This document shows, piece after piece, positions 1 to 8,925 of a stretch of DNA of 42,295 nucleotides. How positions within the stretch are numbered: position 1 is the stretch's first letter; each line of letters opens with the position of its first letter. A model generated the notes under the pieces. The model saw only the letters and a list, made by a program, of their open reading frames with translations. It was not told where the DNA came from and did no database searches. Source of the DNA: Bacteroidota bacterium (GTDB lineage Bacteria; Bacteroidota; Bacteroidia; 2-12-FULL-35-15). The DNA lies in contig CANFLQ010000012.1 in NCBI GenBank assembly GCA_947447995.1, forward strand, positions 1 to 42,295. Reading direction: 5' to 3'. The translations under genes and the position numbers were made by a program.

Positions 1-2301
1 TATTTAATTTCGGTACGTTCTCCTGGTTCACTTATTGTTTATGTTAGAACCCTATTTACACTAGGAATGAACTCCCCTGCAATGCTTGTATTTAATTATA
101 TGCTAGGTTTTTTTATTTTATTATTAGTTTTGCGTGTTAATCCTTGGCTAAGTATTGTGGGGGCAATAGCCTTTGCCTTTTCCTCTTATTTAATTATTAT
201 AATAGATGCTGGACATATTACCAAAGCGCTAGCTATTGGTTATATGGCACCTGTTTTTGCAAGTGTAATTTTAGTTTGCCGAAAAAGATATTTGCTCGGA
301 GGTTCTTTGTTGGCTTTATTTATGGCACTAGAACTGTATTCTAGCCACGTTCAAATTACGTATTATTTAATTATGCTATTAGTGGTATATGTAGCTTTTG
401 AATTTGTAGCATTGATTAAAGAAAAAGAATACAAATCAATAGCACAAATGCTGGGTGTTTTTGCATTGGCCGCCGTTTTAGCTTTTGGTTGTAATGCTTC
501 AAACTTATTGAATACACTTGATTATGCAAAATACACTATAAGAGGGGAGTCGGAACTTACCGAAAATGCCAAGAATAAAACATCCGGTTTGGACAGAGAT
601 TATGTGGTACAATGGAGTATAGGTAAAGCCGAGACGATGTCGTTGATGATACCTGGTTTTAAAGGACGTTCATCCTCCATGAGGATAGGGGAAAATAAAA
701 GTGCATTAAAAAATGTAGACGAGCAAATGAAAGAGCCAATAGCTGGTATTCCTCAGTATTGGGGTGATCAGCCATTTACAGCTGCTTGTTATGCCGGAGC
801 AATTGTTATTTTTTTATTTGTTTTTGGTTTATTTATTGTTGAAGGTAGAATTAAATGGGTTCTTCTCATCACTGTTATTCTATCCTTTTTATTATCATGG
901 GGCAAAAATTTGATGCCTGTTACTAATTTTTTTCTGGATTATTTGCCAGGGTACAATAAATTTAGGGCGGTATCTATGATATTGGTTCTTGCCGAATTAG
1001 GTATCCCTGTTTTAGCGGTTTTAGCAGTAGATAGGTTATTTAAAGATCCTACCATCTTAAGCAAAAAAGTGAAGCTAATCTTTTTAAAAACCGAAATATC
1101 CGTACAAAATGCATTTTTTATTTCAGTGGGATTAACTGGAGGTTTATCGTTAATCTATTATTTTATTCCAGATCTAACAAGTTTTACGGGGATAGGAGAC
1201 GATGGTATTTACGATCAGGTAGCTAAAAGTAACGGTCCTGAAATAGCACAGCGCTTTATAGATAATATTGAAATTGCCCGCATTGCTTTATTTAAAGCAG
1301 ATGCAATTCGAAGTTTTATTTTTATTGCATTGGCTGCTATTGTAATTTGGTTGTATCTGAAATCTAAAGTAAACAATGTTATTTTAATTAGCGCTTTAGG
1401 TGTTTTTATACTTGTTGATTTGTGGATGGTAGATAAAAAATATTTGAATGATAGTAATTTTGTTACCAAGCAAGATGTTAAAATACCTTTTCCAGAAACG
1501 CTTGCAGATAAAGCTATTTTAGAAGATACAGATCCGAGTTATAGAGTTTTAAATTTAGCAGTAAACACCTTCAATGATGCAAGTACTTCCTACAGACACA
1601 AATCAGTTGGCGGATACCATGCCGCTAAATTAAGACGTTATCAGGATATGATAGACCGTCATATCAATAACCAAATGCAAGATGTTATCAGAACCTTACA
1701 ATCCAATCCAACCGATTCGGCATTAAGAGAAACATTTGCGAAAGAAGGTGTATTAAATATGCTCAATACACGTTACATAATTTATAGTGCTCAGGCTGCA
1801 CCTTTGAGAAATAGATATGCTTTGGGTAATGCATGGTTTGTAAACGATTATAAATTGGTGAAAAATCCGGATGAAGAAATTGTTGCTATTGGTGAGGTAA
1901 ATCCTGTAAATACTGCGGTAGTAGACGAACGTTATAAAAATGAGTTGGAAGGCTATGTTCAAAAAAGAGATTATACGGCAGTTATAAAACTGAAAGATTA
2001 CAAACCCAATCATTTGATCTATGAATCCAATTCAAAATCGGAGCAGTTGGCTGTTTTTTCAGAGATTTATTATAAAGATGGATGGAACGCATACATTGAC
2101 GGACAATTAAAACCATATTTTGGTGTAGATTATGTTTTAAGAGGAATGCGAGTGCCAGAAGGTCAACACAAGATCGAATTTAAGTTTGAGCCTTCTAAAT
2201 ACTATGTAAGAGATAAAATTTCTTTGGTATCCAGTTGTGTACTGTTTTTGATTCTGGGTATTTCTATTTTTTATTTGTTTAACGAACAGAAAAATTCATA
2301 G
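1..2301 (+). CDS. YfhO-family multipass membrane protein (5' end cut by window)
   Basis: The reading frame is open from base 1, so this is a C-terminal fragment of about 766 residues; the methionine at 67 is internal. The sequence shows many hydrophobic helices in the first 440 residues or so, then a long soluble region, a C-terminal beta-rich block containing YKDGWNAYIDG and a GMRVPEGQHKIEF stretch, and one last transmembrane helix before a KNS end. This arrangement and the closing block are typical of YfhO (PF09586), a GT-C-like integral membrane family. In Firmicutes, YfhO is linked to glycosylation of lipoteichoic acid; in Bacteroidota the substrate is unknown. Neighbouring genes are all surface-glycan genes, so a role as a polyprenyl-linked sugar transferase or accessory in that pathway is inferred. 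It converges with the flippase gene, 27 bases away. Confidence 0.8.
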   Translation, partial: YLISVRSPGSLIVYVRTLFTLGMNSPAMLVFNYMLGFFILLLVLRVNPWLSIVGAIAFAFSSYLIIIIDAGHITKALAIGYMAPVFASVILVCRKRYLLGGSLLALFMALELYSSHVQITYYLIMLLVVYVAFEFVALIKEKEYKSIAQMLGVFALAAVLAFGCNASNLLNTLDYAKYTIRGESELTENAKNKTSGLDRDYVVQWSIGKAETMSLMIPGFKGRSSSMRIGENKSALKNVDEQMKEPIAGIPQYWGDQPFTAACYAGAIVIFLFVFGLFIVEGRIKWVLLITVILSFLLSWGKNLMPVTNFFLDYLPGYNKFRAVSMILVLAELGIPVLAVLAVDRLFKDPTILSKKVKLIFLKTEISVQNAFFISVGLTGGLSLIYYFIPDLTSFTGIGDDGIYDQVAKSNGPEIAQRFIDNIEIARIALFKADAIRSFIFIALAAIVIWLYLKSKVNNVILISALGVFILVDLWMVDKKYLNDSNFVTKQDVKIPFPETLADKAILEDTDPSYRVLNLAVNTFNDASTSYRHKSVGGYHAAKLRRYQDMIDRHINNQMQDVIRTLQSNPTDSALRETFAKEGVLNMLNTRYIIYSAQAAPLRNRYALGNAWFVNDYKLVKNPDEEIVAIGEVNPVNTAVVDERYKNELEGYVQKRDYTAVIKLKDYKPNHLIYESNSKSEQLAVFSEIYYKDGWNAYIDGQLKPYFGVDYVLRGMRVPEGQHKIEFKFEPSKYYVRDKISLVSSCVLFLILGISIFYLFNEQKNS

Positions 2302-2328
2302 CAGGAGTTCCTATCTTTTACAGTATTG

Positions 2329-3810
2329 TTATAAATCAATCGAAAATTGTTTTAAGTTTTTACGAATCTTAAAATTTAACTCTGGTGCCGCTTCTGTTTT
2401 TAAGATCAGTAAAGTAAATATTCCTGCAACAACAGTACTCCTAATTGTAATATCTACAAATACATTATTCATAAAAGGAAGATAATAGCCTGGTAAAAAA
2501 GCAATTGTTCCTATCACAATTAATTTAATACTATTGAAATTATAAGGCTGCATTTTATATTTGTTGAACAACAATATATAACGCAATACATTCCCAAACG
2601 TGACAGTAAATGCTGTAGCTATGGCAGATCCCGTTATTCCATAAATGGGGATAAGAAGCCAGTTAGACAATATGGTGATACCTACCAATAGAAAAACAAT
2701 GTACATATCAAATTGATAGTATTTTGAATTTGCTATAATAACCTGGTTGATACCAGTTGCCATTTCAACAAGGTATCCTGCTCCAATAATTAATATTATA
2801 TTTTTCCCAATCGCATATTCTTCTGGAAGCAAAAGCATAATGTTATTGATATTTGCACAAATACCAATATATAATAAAATCCCTATAGTAAGCTGTCCAT
2901 TACAACTTTGCTCATATAATTTATGGATTTCCTCTATTTTATTTGTTCTAAAATTTTCTGCAATAATGCTCGACATGATGCGGTATAAGGATCGTGCCGG
3001 AATTAAAATGATAGCACCAAAATAAAAGGCAATACCATAAATACCTGTTTGTTTTTCTCCCAATAACTGGTTAACCATTATTGCATCAATATTTAATATA
3101 ATGGCACCAGCACTGCCAGCTAAAATTGAGTAAATACTTAATTTTAATATTTCACTTCTTAATTCTTTACTCATAAAACCTTTAACAGGTTTTATATGCC
3201 ATTCATTTTTGCGGATGATAAAAAATAAGAGCATTAAGGTTGGCAAACAGATACAGCTGATATAGCCAAACATAAATACAGAAAAATTGATAAGTTTGAA
3301 AAAGTAAAAAAACAATACAATTAGAATTAGGATTCGTTGTAGTAAATCCTTTGTAAAGGATCCTATTATTGAGTAATAAGTTGCTCGTAAGTAGCTGTCA
3401 AAAAGATTAAAAAAAACAGTGAATAAAATAAGTGGCATTAAGTAAAAAAGGTAATCCACAAAAAGTTTGGACTTCTCCTGATTACTATCAATAATATGAG
3501 GTTTGATAAATATGAAAACCATCCAACATAAAAAAAATCCAATAATTGTAATAAAAATGGCATAAAATAAAAAACCATGATGACCTTTATCTTTATTTTT
3601 GAAATAAGGAAAAAAACGAATGGTAACAGAAGTAAAACCAAGGTTTGCAAATTGCGAAAATAGTGCAGCATAAGAAATTAATAATCTAACAACACCATTT
3701 TCAGCCGGACTTAATAAATGCGAAAGCCACATAATGGTTATAAACCCTAATCCTGCACCAAGATAAGAGTAAATAACATTTTTAGTGGCTTGCTTTTCTA
3801 TTATTCCCAT
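2329..3810 (-). CDS. Wzx-type oligosaccharide flippase (MOP superfamily)
   Basis: This 493-residue protein has about 12-14 hydrophobic helices and almost no soluble domain, which fits the polysaccharide transporter branch of the MOP superfamily. Such proteins flip undecaprenyl-diphosphate-linked oligosaccharides across the inner membrane. It starts with ATG (MGIIEKQATKNVIYSY). The same N-terminal pattern, MG-I-KQ--KN, opens the second flippase at 14402, and both have NKxKMQPYNF/FKMQPFDG near residue 425, so the two are paralogues. It lies downstream of pseI on the same strand, separated by a 187-base repeat-bearing gap, so it may export a pseudaminic-acid-containing unit. Substrate specificity cannot be read from the sequence. 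Confidence 0.85.
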   Translation of the reverse strand: MGIIEKQATKNVIYSYLGAGLGFITIMWLSHLLSPAENGVVRLLISYAALFSQFANLGFTSVTIRFFPYFKNKDKGHHGFLFYAIFITIIGFFLCWMVFIFIKPHIIDSNQEKSKLFVDYLFYLMPLILFTVFFNLFDSYLRATYYSIIGSFTKDLLQRILILIVLFFYFFKLINFSVFMFGYISCICLPTLMLLFFIIRKNEWHIKPVKGFMSKELRSEILKLSIYSILAGSAGAIILNIDAIMVNQLLGEKQTGIYGIAFYFGAIILIPARSLYRIMSSIIAENFRTNKIEEIHKLYEQSCNGQLTIGILLYIGICANINNIMLLLPEEYAIGKNIILIIGAGYLVEMATGINQVIIANSKYYQFDMYIVFLLVGITILSNWLLIPIYGITGSAIATAFTVTFGNVLRYILLFNKYKMQPYNFNSIKLIVIGTIAFLPGYYLPFMNNVFVDITIRSTVVAGIFTLLILKTEAAPELNFKIRKNLKQFSIDL

Positions 3811-3842
3811 TTTACTACTAAAATATAACCTCTAAATTTTTT

Positions 3843-3987
3843 ACAACTAAGACACTAAGGCCTCAAGTTTCACTAAGATTAATTTAGGTAAATTATCCAT
3901 TTGTATACAATGTCGTTGATATATTTTTAACTTACTTTTCTTTTTCTTCTTAGTGTTTTTTAGTGTTCTGAGTACCTTAGTGGTAAT
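3843..3987. repeat. Inverted ACTAAG-rich repeat element
   Basis: The left arm (3843-3880) reads ACTAAGACACTAAGG then TTTCACTAAGATT. The right arm (about 3947-3987) is the imperfect reverse complement, containing TTCTTAGTG, TTTAGTG and CCTTAGTGG. The arms bracket about 65 AT-rich bases and would let the transcript fold into a long imperfect hairpin. It fills the gap between pseI and the flippase. Tandem CACTAAG words of this kind occur as non-coding repeats in many Bacteroidota genomes (general knowledge). No protein-coding content is seen. Confidence 0.7.
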
Positions 3988-3996
3988 TTTTTTAAA

Positions 3997-5037
3997 TTAA
4001 ATCACCTCCCAACTTAATGGAGTTCCTGCTTTAATGTCTATTTTGGCTTTTTTACCGGAAACGTCATCCCAATGTTTGGGTGCTAAACCGTTTGCCGGAC
4101 GAATAACTCTTAAGTTTTCTGAACTCAATACTTCACCCGCTTTAATATCTTTCGAAACGTATATGGAACGTTTAAATAATACACTTTTTTCTTCCGCAGG
4201 TAAAATTTCCGTTTGGATTTTTCCTAATGATAAAAATGCACGCTCCGTTTCAACAACCAATGATTTTAATTCTTCCGGCTCAAGGGAAAAGGCACTATCA
4301 ACCCCGCCATCAGCTCTTCTAAGCGTAAAATGTTTTTCAATAACCCTTGCTCCTAAAGCAACGGCAGCAACGGATGCGCCAACTCCCATAGTATGATCAG
4401 ATAATCCAACAATACAATCGAATGAATTAATGAAATCAGGTATGGTACGAAGATTTGTATTTTCTGGCGTTGCAGGATAGGTGCTGGTACATTTTAAAAG
4501 AATAATATTTTTGCAACCTGCTTTTTTTAATACTTCTATACTTTCTGTTATATCCTTACGGGAAGTTACTCCACTTGAAATGATAACAGGTTTACCTGTT
4601 GCTGCAACCTTTTTTAAAAGCGGATGGTGTGTATTTTCAAAGGAGGCAATTTTATACGCCGGAACATTTAGAGTTTCCAAAAAGTCCACAGATGTTTCAT
4701 CGAAAGGAGAACTGAATGCCTCCATTCCTTTTTCTTTTGCCCTATCAAAAATTGCTTTATGCCATTCCCAAGGAGTATGTGCCATTTTATATAGGTCGTG
4801 AAGTTCTTGTCCGTCCCACAACGAATTTTTATCATTTATGGTATGAACTCCTTTCATCGTGATCGTGTCTGCTGTATATGTCTGCAATTTTAAAGCATGA
4901 GCGCCGGCTTCGGCTGCAGCATCAACCAATTCCAAAGCCCTATCTAGGGATTGGTTGTGATTGCCACTCATTTCGGCAATGATGAATGGTTTTTGGTTTG
5001 AACCTATTGTGTACTTTCCTATTTTTATGTCGTTCAT
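3997..5037 (-). CDS. pseI: Pseudaminic acid synthase
   Basis: This 346-residue NeuB-family enzyme condenses 2,4-diacetamido-2,4,6-trideoxy-L-altrose with phosphoenolpyruvate to give pseudaminic acid, in the cytoplasm. The N-terminal TIM barrel carries IAEMSGNHN (20-28), LKLQTYTADTI (49-59), KCTSTYP (182-188), and the metal-ligand histidines in SDHTMG (H215) and EKHFTL (H236). The stretch GGVDSAFSLEP (244-254) is the PseI form; sialic acid synthases have a DHKAS-type sequence there. An SAF antifreeze-like domain covers about 285-346. The start codon overlaps the stop of the pseG-pseH gene by one base, so the two are translationally linked. Family length (about 340-350) is normal. Confidence 0.93.
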   Translation of the reverse strand: MNDIKIGKYTIGSNQKPFIIAEMSGNHNQSLDRALELVDAAAEAGAHALKLQTYTADTITMKGVHTINDKNSLWDGQELHDLYKMAHTPWEWHKAIFDRAKEKGMEAFSSPFDETSVDFLETLNVPAYKIASFENTHHPLLKKVAATGKPVIISSGVTSRKDITESIEVLKKAGCKNIILLKCTSTYPATPENTNLRTIPDFINSFDCIVGLSDHTMGVGASVAAVALGARVIEKHFTLRRADGGVDSAFSLEPEELKSLVVETERAFLSLGKIQTEILPAEEKSVLFKRSIYVSKDIKAGEVLSSENLRVIRPANGLAPKHWDDVSGKKAKIDIKAGTPLSWEVI

Positions 5038-6536
5038 TACGAATCTAATTTTTTGTATAGTTTGTAACTCTGATGTCCTTGTTCTGTTATTAATTCTTCA
5101 TTTAAAAATCCAGCTTTTTTAAATATTGAATAGGAAGATTTATTATCTATTTTTATATAAGCAGTTATTATTTCAGATGGATGTTTTTTAAGGTAATCAT
5201 CAGTAGCTTGTTTTAACATTTCAGAACCAAGTGATTTGCCTCTGAATGCTTCGTCTATCGATATTCCAATCACAGCTTCATTTTCGCTTTTATCTATACG
5301 CACCTGACCGACTGGAATATTTTCTTCATTCAAGAAGAAATAAAAATAAGCATCTTTTGAATTAAGTTTGCTTGAAAACCATTTTATATGATTTTCGTAT
5401 TCTACTTTGTTTTGATTGAAGGAATTACTTCTAACCAAGTTATCGTTTGCCCATTTAAAGTATAAATCAGTATCTGATTCTTTTGCAAACCTAAAATGGA
5501 TTCTTCCCGAAATTAAATTCTTAAATATTTCTTTCAGACGCTCAGGTGATCTTCCATCAATCATTTTTTTTTGATTTTCAATTAATGAATTGATTTTTTT
5601 TTGATTTAAAATCAGGTCATTAAATTTTACCTTTATATCGGAAATTGAAATTAAATTCAAATCACCAAAATTTATAATAACGTTATTGTTAATTAATCCT
5701 TGTAAAATTCCAAATTGATTTTTTGCTGTATAGCCAGATATTAAACCAATTCCAATAGCGCAAGATTCCAGTGAAATGCTACTCGCGGGGCAAATTGAAA
5801 TATCACATATTTTTAAAAGATAAGCTAATTCTTCGGCTGAAATATCAAAATGAGTAATGATTTTAATCTTTTTATTTTGCTCAATTAAGCGCTCAATTCG
5901 TTTTAAATTGGGATTGATGGTACCAAGTATTAAATGAATCTCTTCTATGCCTTGTATTTGGATTAAAGCCTCCGTAAATTTTTGTGTAATGTTAGTTATA
6001 TCAGCGGCACCCATACTAATAAATACTTTTTTAACAGAGTTGATTTTTTTTATTGCCGAGGATGCTGTTAAGAAAGGTTTTCGTAACAAAGCGTAATTAA
6101 AACCCCAATACAATTTGCTGTATTCTTCTTTTGAATATATTGTATCATCTGCATTTGCAGCATGGTTAATGATAACATCTGCAACATGGTGCCAGTTATG
6201 CAGGTCATCAATTGCAACTAATTTGCAACCTTTGTTTTTTATGTTTTGTTGGTATTGGGTTCCGAAATTATATCCATCTAATACAACAATGTCGTTAGGA
6301 TGAATGTGTTCCAAAAAATGATATACATCTGAAATATAATCATCTGTCTGGGGCAAATAAATAATTTCATTTGTAACCGAATGAATAATTTTAACTATAG
6401 TTTCTTTAGGTTCCTGAATTGCAAAAACAATCTCAAAATCATCCCTAAGCATATCGGCTAAAGCCAAACAACGGATCACATGCCCCATTCCAATTGTGGT
6501 GCCTCCGTCGGCTCGTATGATTATCTTTGGTTTCAA
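5037..6536 (-). CDS. pseG: PseG-PseH fusion: UDP-sugar hydrolase plus GNAT N-acetyltransferase
   Basis: The first 335 residues or so are PseG, a GT-B-like hydrolase that releases UDP from UDP-2,4-diacetamido-2,4,6-trideoxy-L-altrose; the diagnostic N-terminus RADGGTTIGMGHVIRC is at 8-23. Residues about 345-499 are a GNAT acetyltransferase, with the acetyl-CoA loop RGKSLG at 432-437 and a closing SYSIFKKAGF motif. This matches PseH, which N-acetylates the 4-amino sugar made by PseC. Steps 3 and 4 of the pathway are therefore on one chain; in Campylobacter and Helicobacter they are separate proteins. The start is TTG (encoding MKPKIIIRADGG), as expected for a PseG N-terminus. The stop overlaps the pseI start, and the upstream PhyH gene ends 2 bases away, indicating one transcript. 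Confidence 0.9.
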   Translation of the reverse strand: MKPKIIIRADGGTTIGMGHVIRCLALADMLRDDFEIVFAIQEPKETIVKIIHSVTNEIIYLPQTDDYISDVYHFLEHIHPNDIVVLDGYNFGTQYQQNIKNKGCKLVAIDDLHNWHHVADVIINHAANADDTIYSKEEYSKLYWGFNYALLRKPFLTASSAIKKINSVKKVFISMGAADITNITQKFTEALIQIQGIEEIHLILGTINPNLKRIERLIEQNKKIKIITHFDISAEELAYLLKICDISICPASSISLESCAIGIGLISGYTAKNQFGILQGLINNNVIINFGDLNLISISDIKVKFNDLILNQKKINSLIENQKKMIDGRSPERLKEIFKNLISGRIHFRFAKESDTDLYFKWANDNLVRSNSFNQNKVEYENHIKWFSSKLNSKDAYFYFFLNEENIPVGQVRIDKSENEAVIGISIDEAFRGKSLGSEMLKQATDDYLKKHPSEIITAYIKIDNKSSYSIFKKAGFLNEELITEQGHQSYKLYKKLDS

Positions 6537-6538
6537 TA

Positions 6539-7378
6539 TTATCCTTGTTCAGGAACTAATTTTATGATCTGAACATGTTTTTTATTAGCAAGTTCTAATG
6601 CTGTGCTACTAAAAACAGAGGCTCTTAAATTTTCAAGTGTATCTTGTCGTTTTAATGAATATTCATTGATATACCTATCTAAATGACTTGATTTCAAAGC
6701 AAAGGTCATAAAGAGCGAAATGCGTTCATGCTCTTGGTCTTTTTTGAGGAATGCAGGTACCATTCCTTCTCTACCACCTTTGTTGATAGAAAAATTGGGG
6801 AATAATTTTAATCGAACAGCATTACCACTATGCAATGTTTTTAAATCCCAAACAACCACGTCTCCCTCTACACTTCCAACAAATACAGCCTTACCATCGG
6901 ATTTTTTATGTGTTCCAGTTTTAATTTTTAATCCTCCGCTATAATCTTTATGGTTTTGCAAATAAATCCCCATACGGATTAACGTATATTTTCCTTTCCA
7001 GTCAGGTCCATTAAAATCCGTCCTGTCAATATTATCCCGATGAAATCCTCTTATACCTGTTCCTATTTGGTAGGTGCTATCACCAAAATAAATAATGTCG
7101 TCACTTCCCAATATAGCCCTTGCAATTTTTAAAATGCGATCATCCAATAAAATAGGATGTAATTTTTCTTTACTCAACAGGTCGCCTTTGTTATATTTTG
7201 CTTTTGTTGGCATGCTAGAGATTGTAAAATCCAGTTTTTTACTTTTATCAATTTCGTATTGTTCGTATGCCAGTTTTCTGAACTGCTCAATTTCAGAAGC
7301 GCTAAATACCTTTGGTATTAATACATAGCCTTCATTATCAAAATTTTTTTTGTCGATTACTAAGTTGCTCATGGTCAT
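6539..7378 (-). CDS. Phytanoyl-CoA dioxygenase (PhyH)-family protein
   Basis: This 279-residue protein has the Fe(II)/2-oxoglutarate ligand set of the PhyH family: HRD at 113-115 (H113, D115), the distal histidine in LHSGN (H183) and a nearby arginine (R189) suited to 2-oxoglutarate. It is not a standard pseudaminic acid gene. It sits tightly inside the pse operon: the ATG at 7378 overlaps the upstream stop by four bases (ATGA), with a second possible ATG at 7372, and pseG follows 2 bases downstream. Hydroxylation or oxidation of a nonulosonate, its precursor or another sugar of the same glycan is inferred from context only. The three metal ligands are intact, so activity is likely. Confidence 0.8.
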   Translation of the reverse strand: MTMSNLVIDKKNFDNEGYVLIPKVFSASEIEQFRKLAYEQYEIDKSKKLDFTISSMPTKAKYNKGDLLSKEKLHPILLDDRILKIARAILGSDDIIYFGDSTYQIGTGIRGFHRDNIDRTDFNGPDWKGKYTLIRMGIYLQNHKDYSGGLKIKTGTHKKSDGKAVFVGSVEGDVVVWDLKTLHSGNAVRLKLFPNFSINKGGREGMVPAFLKKDQEHERISLFMTFALKSSHLDRYINEYSLKRQDTLENLRASVFSSTALELANKKHVQIIKLVPEQG

Positions 7379-8112
7379 ACTTTTTTTTGTTCAATGTGTG
7401 AGTTAATACGTATTAATTCAGGGTGTGAATTTAAAATTGTTTCTATTTCATTGTAAGAAAGTGTGTGCGCATTGTATTTTTCTATCAATGTTTTTATCAA
7501 TTCAAAATCATCCGAAGTGTCAACCGTTATTCTTAATCCACTATTATTTTCCAATTGTTTTACGTGATAAAACTCTACCGCTCCCGAACGGTTATTCCAG
7601 ATATAGGGAGTAACATGCTCCAGGTCGGATTCGCTCGTAGCATTCTTAAATGCCTCATCTAATAAGTGAAACGAGAAAATTTCAAAATCAAATCCCCTAG
7701 CAAATGTTCTTTCAATGCCATTGCTCATGTAGAGTTTAGTGTTATTCAATTTTAAATATTTTTCAATGCTGTTTCTAATCAAATGAGGGTCAATAAGTGG
7801 ACAATCAGAAGTTACACGTATAATAATGTCGTACTTAAATTTTAAAGCAGTTTCGTGGTAGCGACTCAACACGTTGTTTTCGCTTCCGCGATGAAAATGT
7901 ATTTGATTCGCTTTTGCGAACTTGGCAATGCAATCATCAGTCCTATTCGTTGTTGTTGCAATAGTAATGTCAAAACCTGTTTTTTGTAGTCGTTCGATAT
8001 GGTATTGTAAAAGAGGTTTTGTATTAATTTCTTTAAAAATTTTACCAGGCAAACGCGTGCTTGTCATCCTTGCCTGTGTAATAATTCCAATATTTAATGG
8101 TATGGTTGACAT
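7375..8112 (-). CDS. pseF: SpsF/PseF-type nucleotidyltransferase (probable pseudaminate cytidylyltransferase)
   Basis: This 245-residue protein opens with GIITQARMTSTRLPGK (8-23), the nucleotide-binding signature of the SpsF/CMP-KDO-like cytidylyltransferase family, followed by TSDCPLIDP, the metal-binding acidic site. Within a cluster carrying pseB, pseC, pseG, pseH and pseI, this is the only candidate for the last step, CMP activation of pseudaminic acid. It is the SpsF type (Bacillus spore-coat/legionaminate-like clusters), not the Campylobacter PseF type, so the symbol rests on role and context. The gene overlaps the PhyH gene by four bases and lies 1 base after the methyltransferase gene, firmly inside the operon. 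Confidence 0.78.
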   Translation of the reverse strand: MSTIPLNIGIITQARMTSTRLPGKIFKEINTKPLLQYHIERLQKTGFDITIATTTNRTDDCIAKFAKANQIHFHRGSENNVLSRYHETALKFKYDIIIRVTSDCPLIDPHLIRNSIEKYLKLNNTKLYMSNGIERTFARGFDFEIFSFHLLDEAFKNATSESDLEHVTPYIWNNRSGAVEFYHVKQLENNSGLRITVDTSDDFELIKTLIEKYNAHTLSYNEIETILNSHPELIRINSHIEQKKV

Positions 8113-8113
8113 C

Positions 8114-8917
8114 TTACTTTTTAAATTTCCAAATAATCAAATTAGTTGTATTTAAAGGGACTAATCCAAAAATGTCGATTTCCAACTCAAGGATTTCAAT
8201 ATCATTTCTTTCTTTTAATACATATAATAAATTTGTGTTGTAATCATTCAACTCCATGTATTTATTTCTCATTTTCCCAAAAGGGCTTGTGCGCTCATTT
8301 ATTACGGTAGGTTCAAAATGAATTACATAGTTGATTTTATCTTTTTGCTTTTCTAAATTGTTAATAATAACAGTCGCATCGGGAATTTGCTCTATGCTAT
8401 GTGTTGTAAAAATGGTTGTGTTTGGTTTTATAAAATTATAATCACTTTCTGTATAATAATTAAATTCACTTACGTCCAATCCAATTTTTTTTGCAATTTT
8501 TACAGCATTGCTTGAGTATTCTCCTCCATAAGTGTTACTTCCTACCAAACTAAGATTATATCCATATCCACAGCCAAGTTCGCATATATTTTCGGATGAG
8601 TATTTTTTTATTTTAGAGAGTATCAATTGGTAAAATAGATTTCTAGCATTGGACACAGAGGTTTTAAATACATCATCTCCTTTAGAAATAATAATTGTTC
8701 CTGTTATTGGATGCAGTCCAGCCTGTTCAAATTCTTTTTTTTTATAATCTTCTACGGTATCAAAATCAAATTCAAGTAATTTTGCATATTTGTCAAGATT
8801 GTATTCATTTTCAATTTGTTGTAAATCTCTTTTTTTTTTAAAATCTGTTATCCCTTGTAATCTATCCGTCCAAGGGTTTTCCTTATTCAAATATTCATTT
8901 AAAGTAATTTGTTTCAT
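8114..8917 (-). CDS. Class I SAM-dependent methyltransferase (sugar-modifying, unassigned)
   Basis: This 267-residue protein contains ICELGCGYGYN at about 130-140, the glycine-rich motif I of Rossmann-fold methyltransferases, followed by a plausible motif II acidic region (YGGEYSS) and TTHSIEQIPD further on. The N-terminal 110 residues are charged and have no recognisable fold. The protein lies between pseC (8 bases upstream) and the cytidylyltransferase (1 base downstream). Canonical Pse pathways do not include a methyltransferase, so methylation of the nonulosonate or a neighbouring residue is an inference. The target atom cannot be predicted. Confidence 0.75.
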   Translation of the reverse strand: MKQITLNEYLNKENPWTDRLQGITDFKKKRDLQQIENEYNLDKYAKLLEFDFDTVEDYKKKEFEQAGLHPITGTIIISKGDDVFKTSVSNARNLFYQLILSKIKKYSSENICELGCGYGYNLSLVGSNTYGGEYSSNAVKIAKKIGLDVSEFNYYTESDYNFIKPNTTIFTTHSIEQIPDATVIINNLEKQKDKINYVIHFEPTVINERTSPFGKMRNKYMELNDYNTNLLYVLKERNDIEILELEIDIFGLVPLNTTNLIIWKFKK

Positions 8918-8925
8918 AATTTCAA

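Noticed and set aside
3997-5037. N-acetylneuraminate (sialic acid) synthase
   Set aside because: The GGVDSAFSLEP block and the pseB/pseC/pseG neighbours mark it as PseI.
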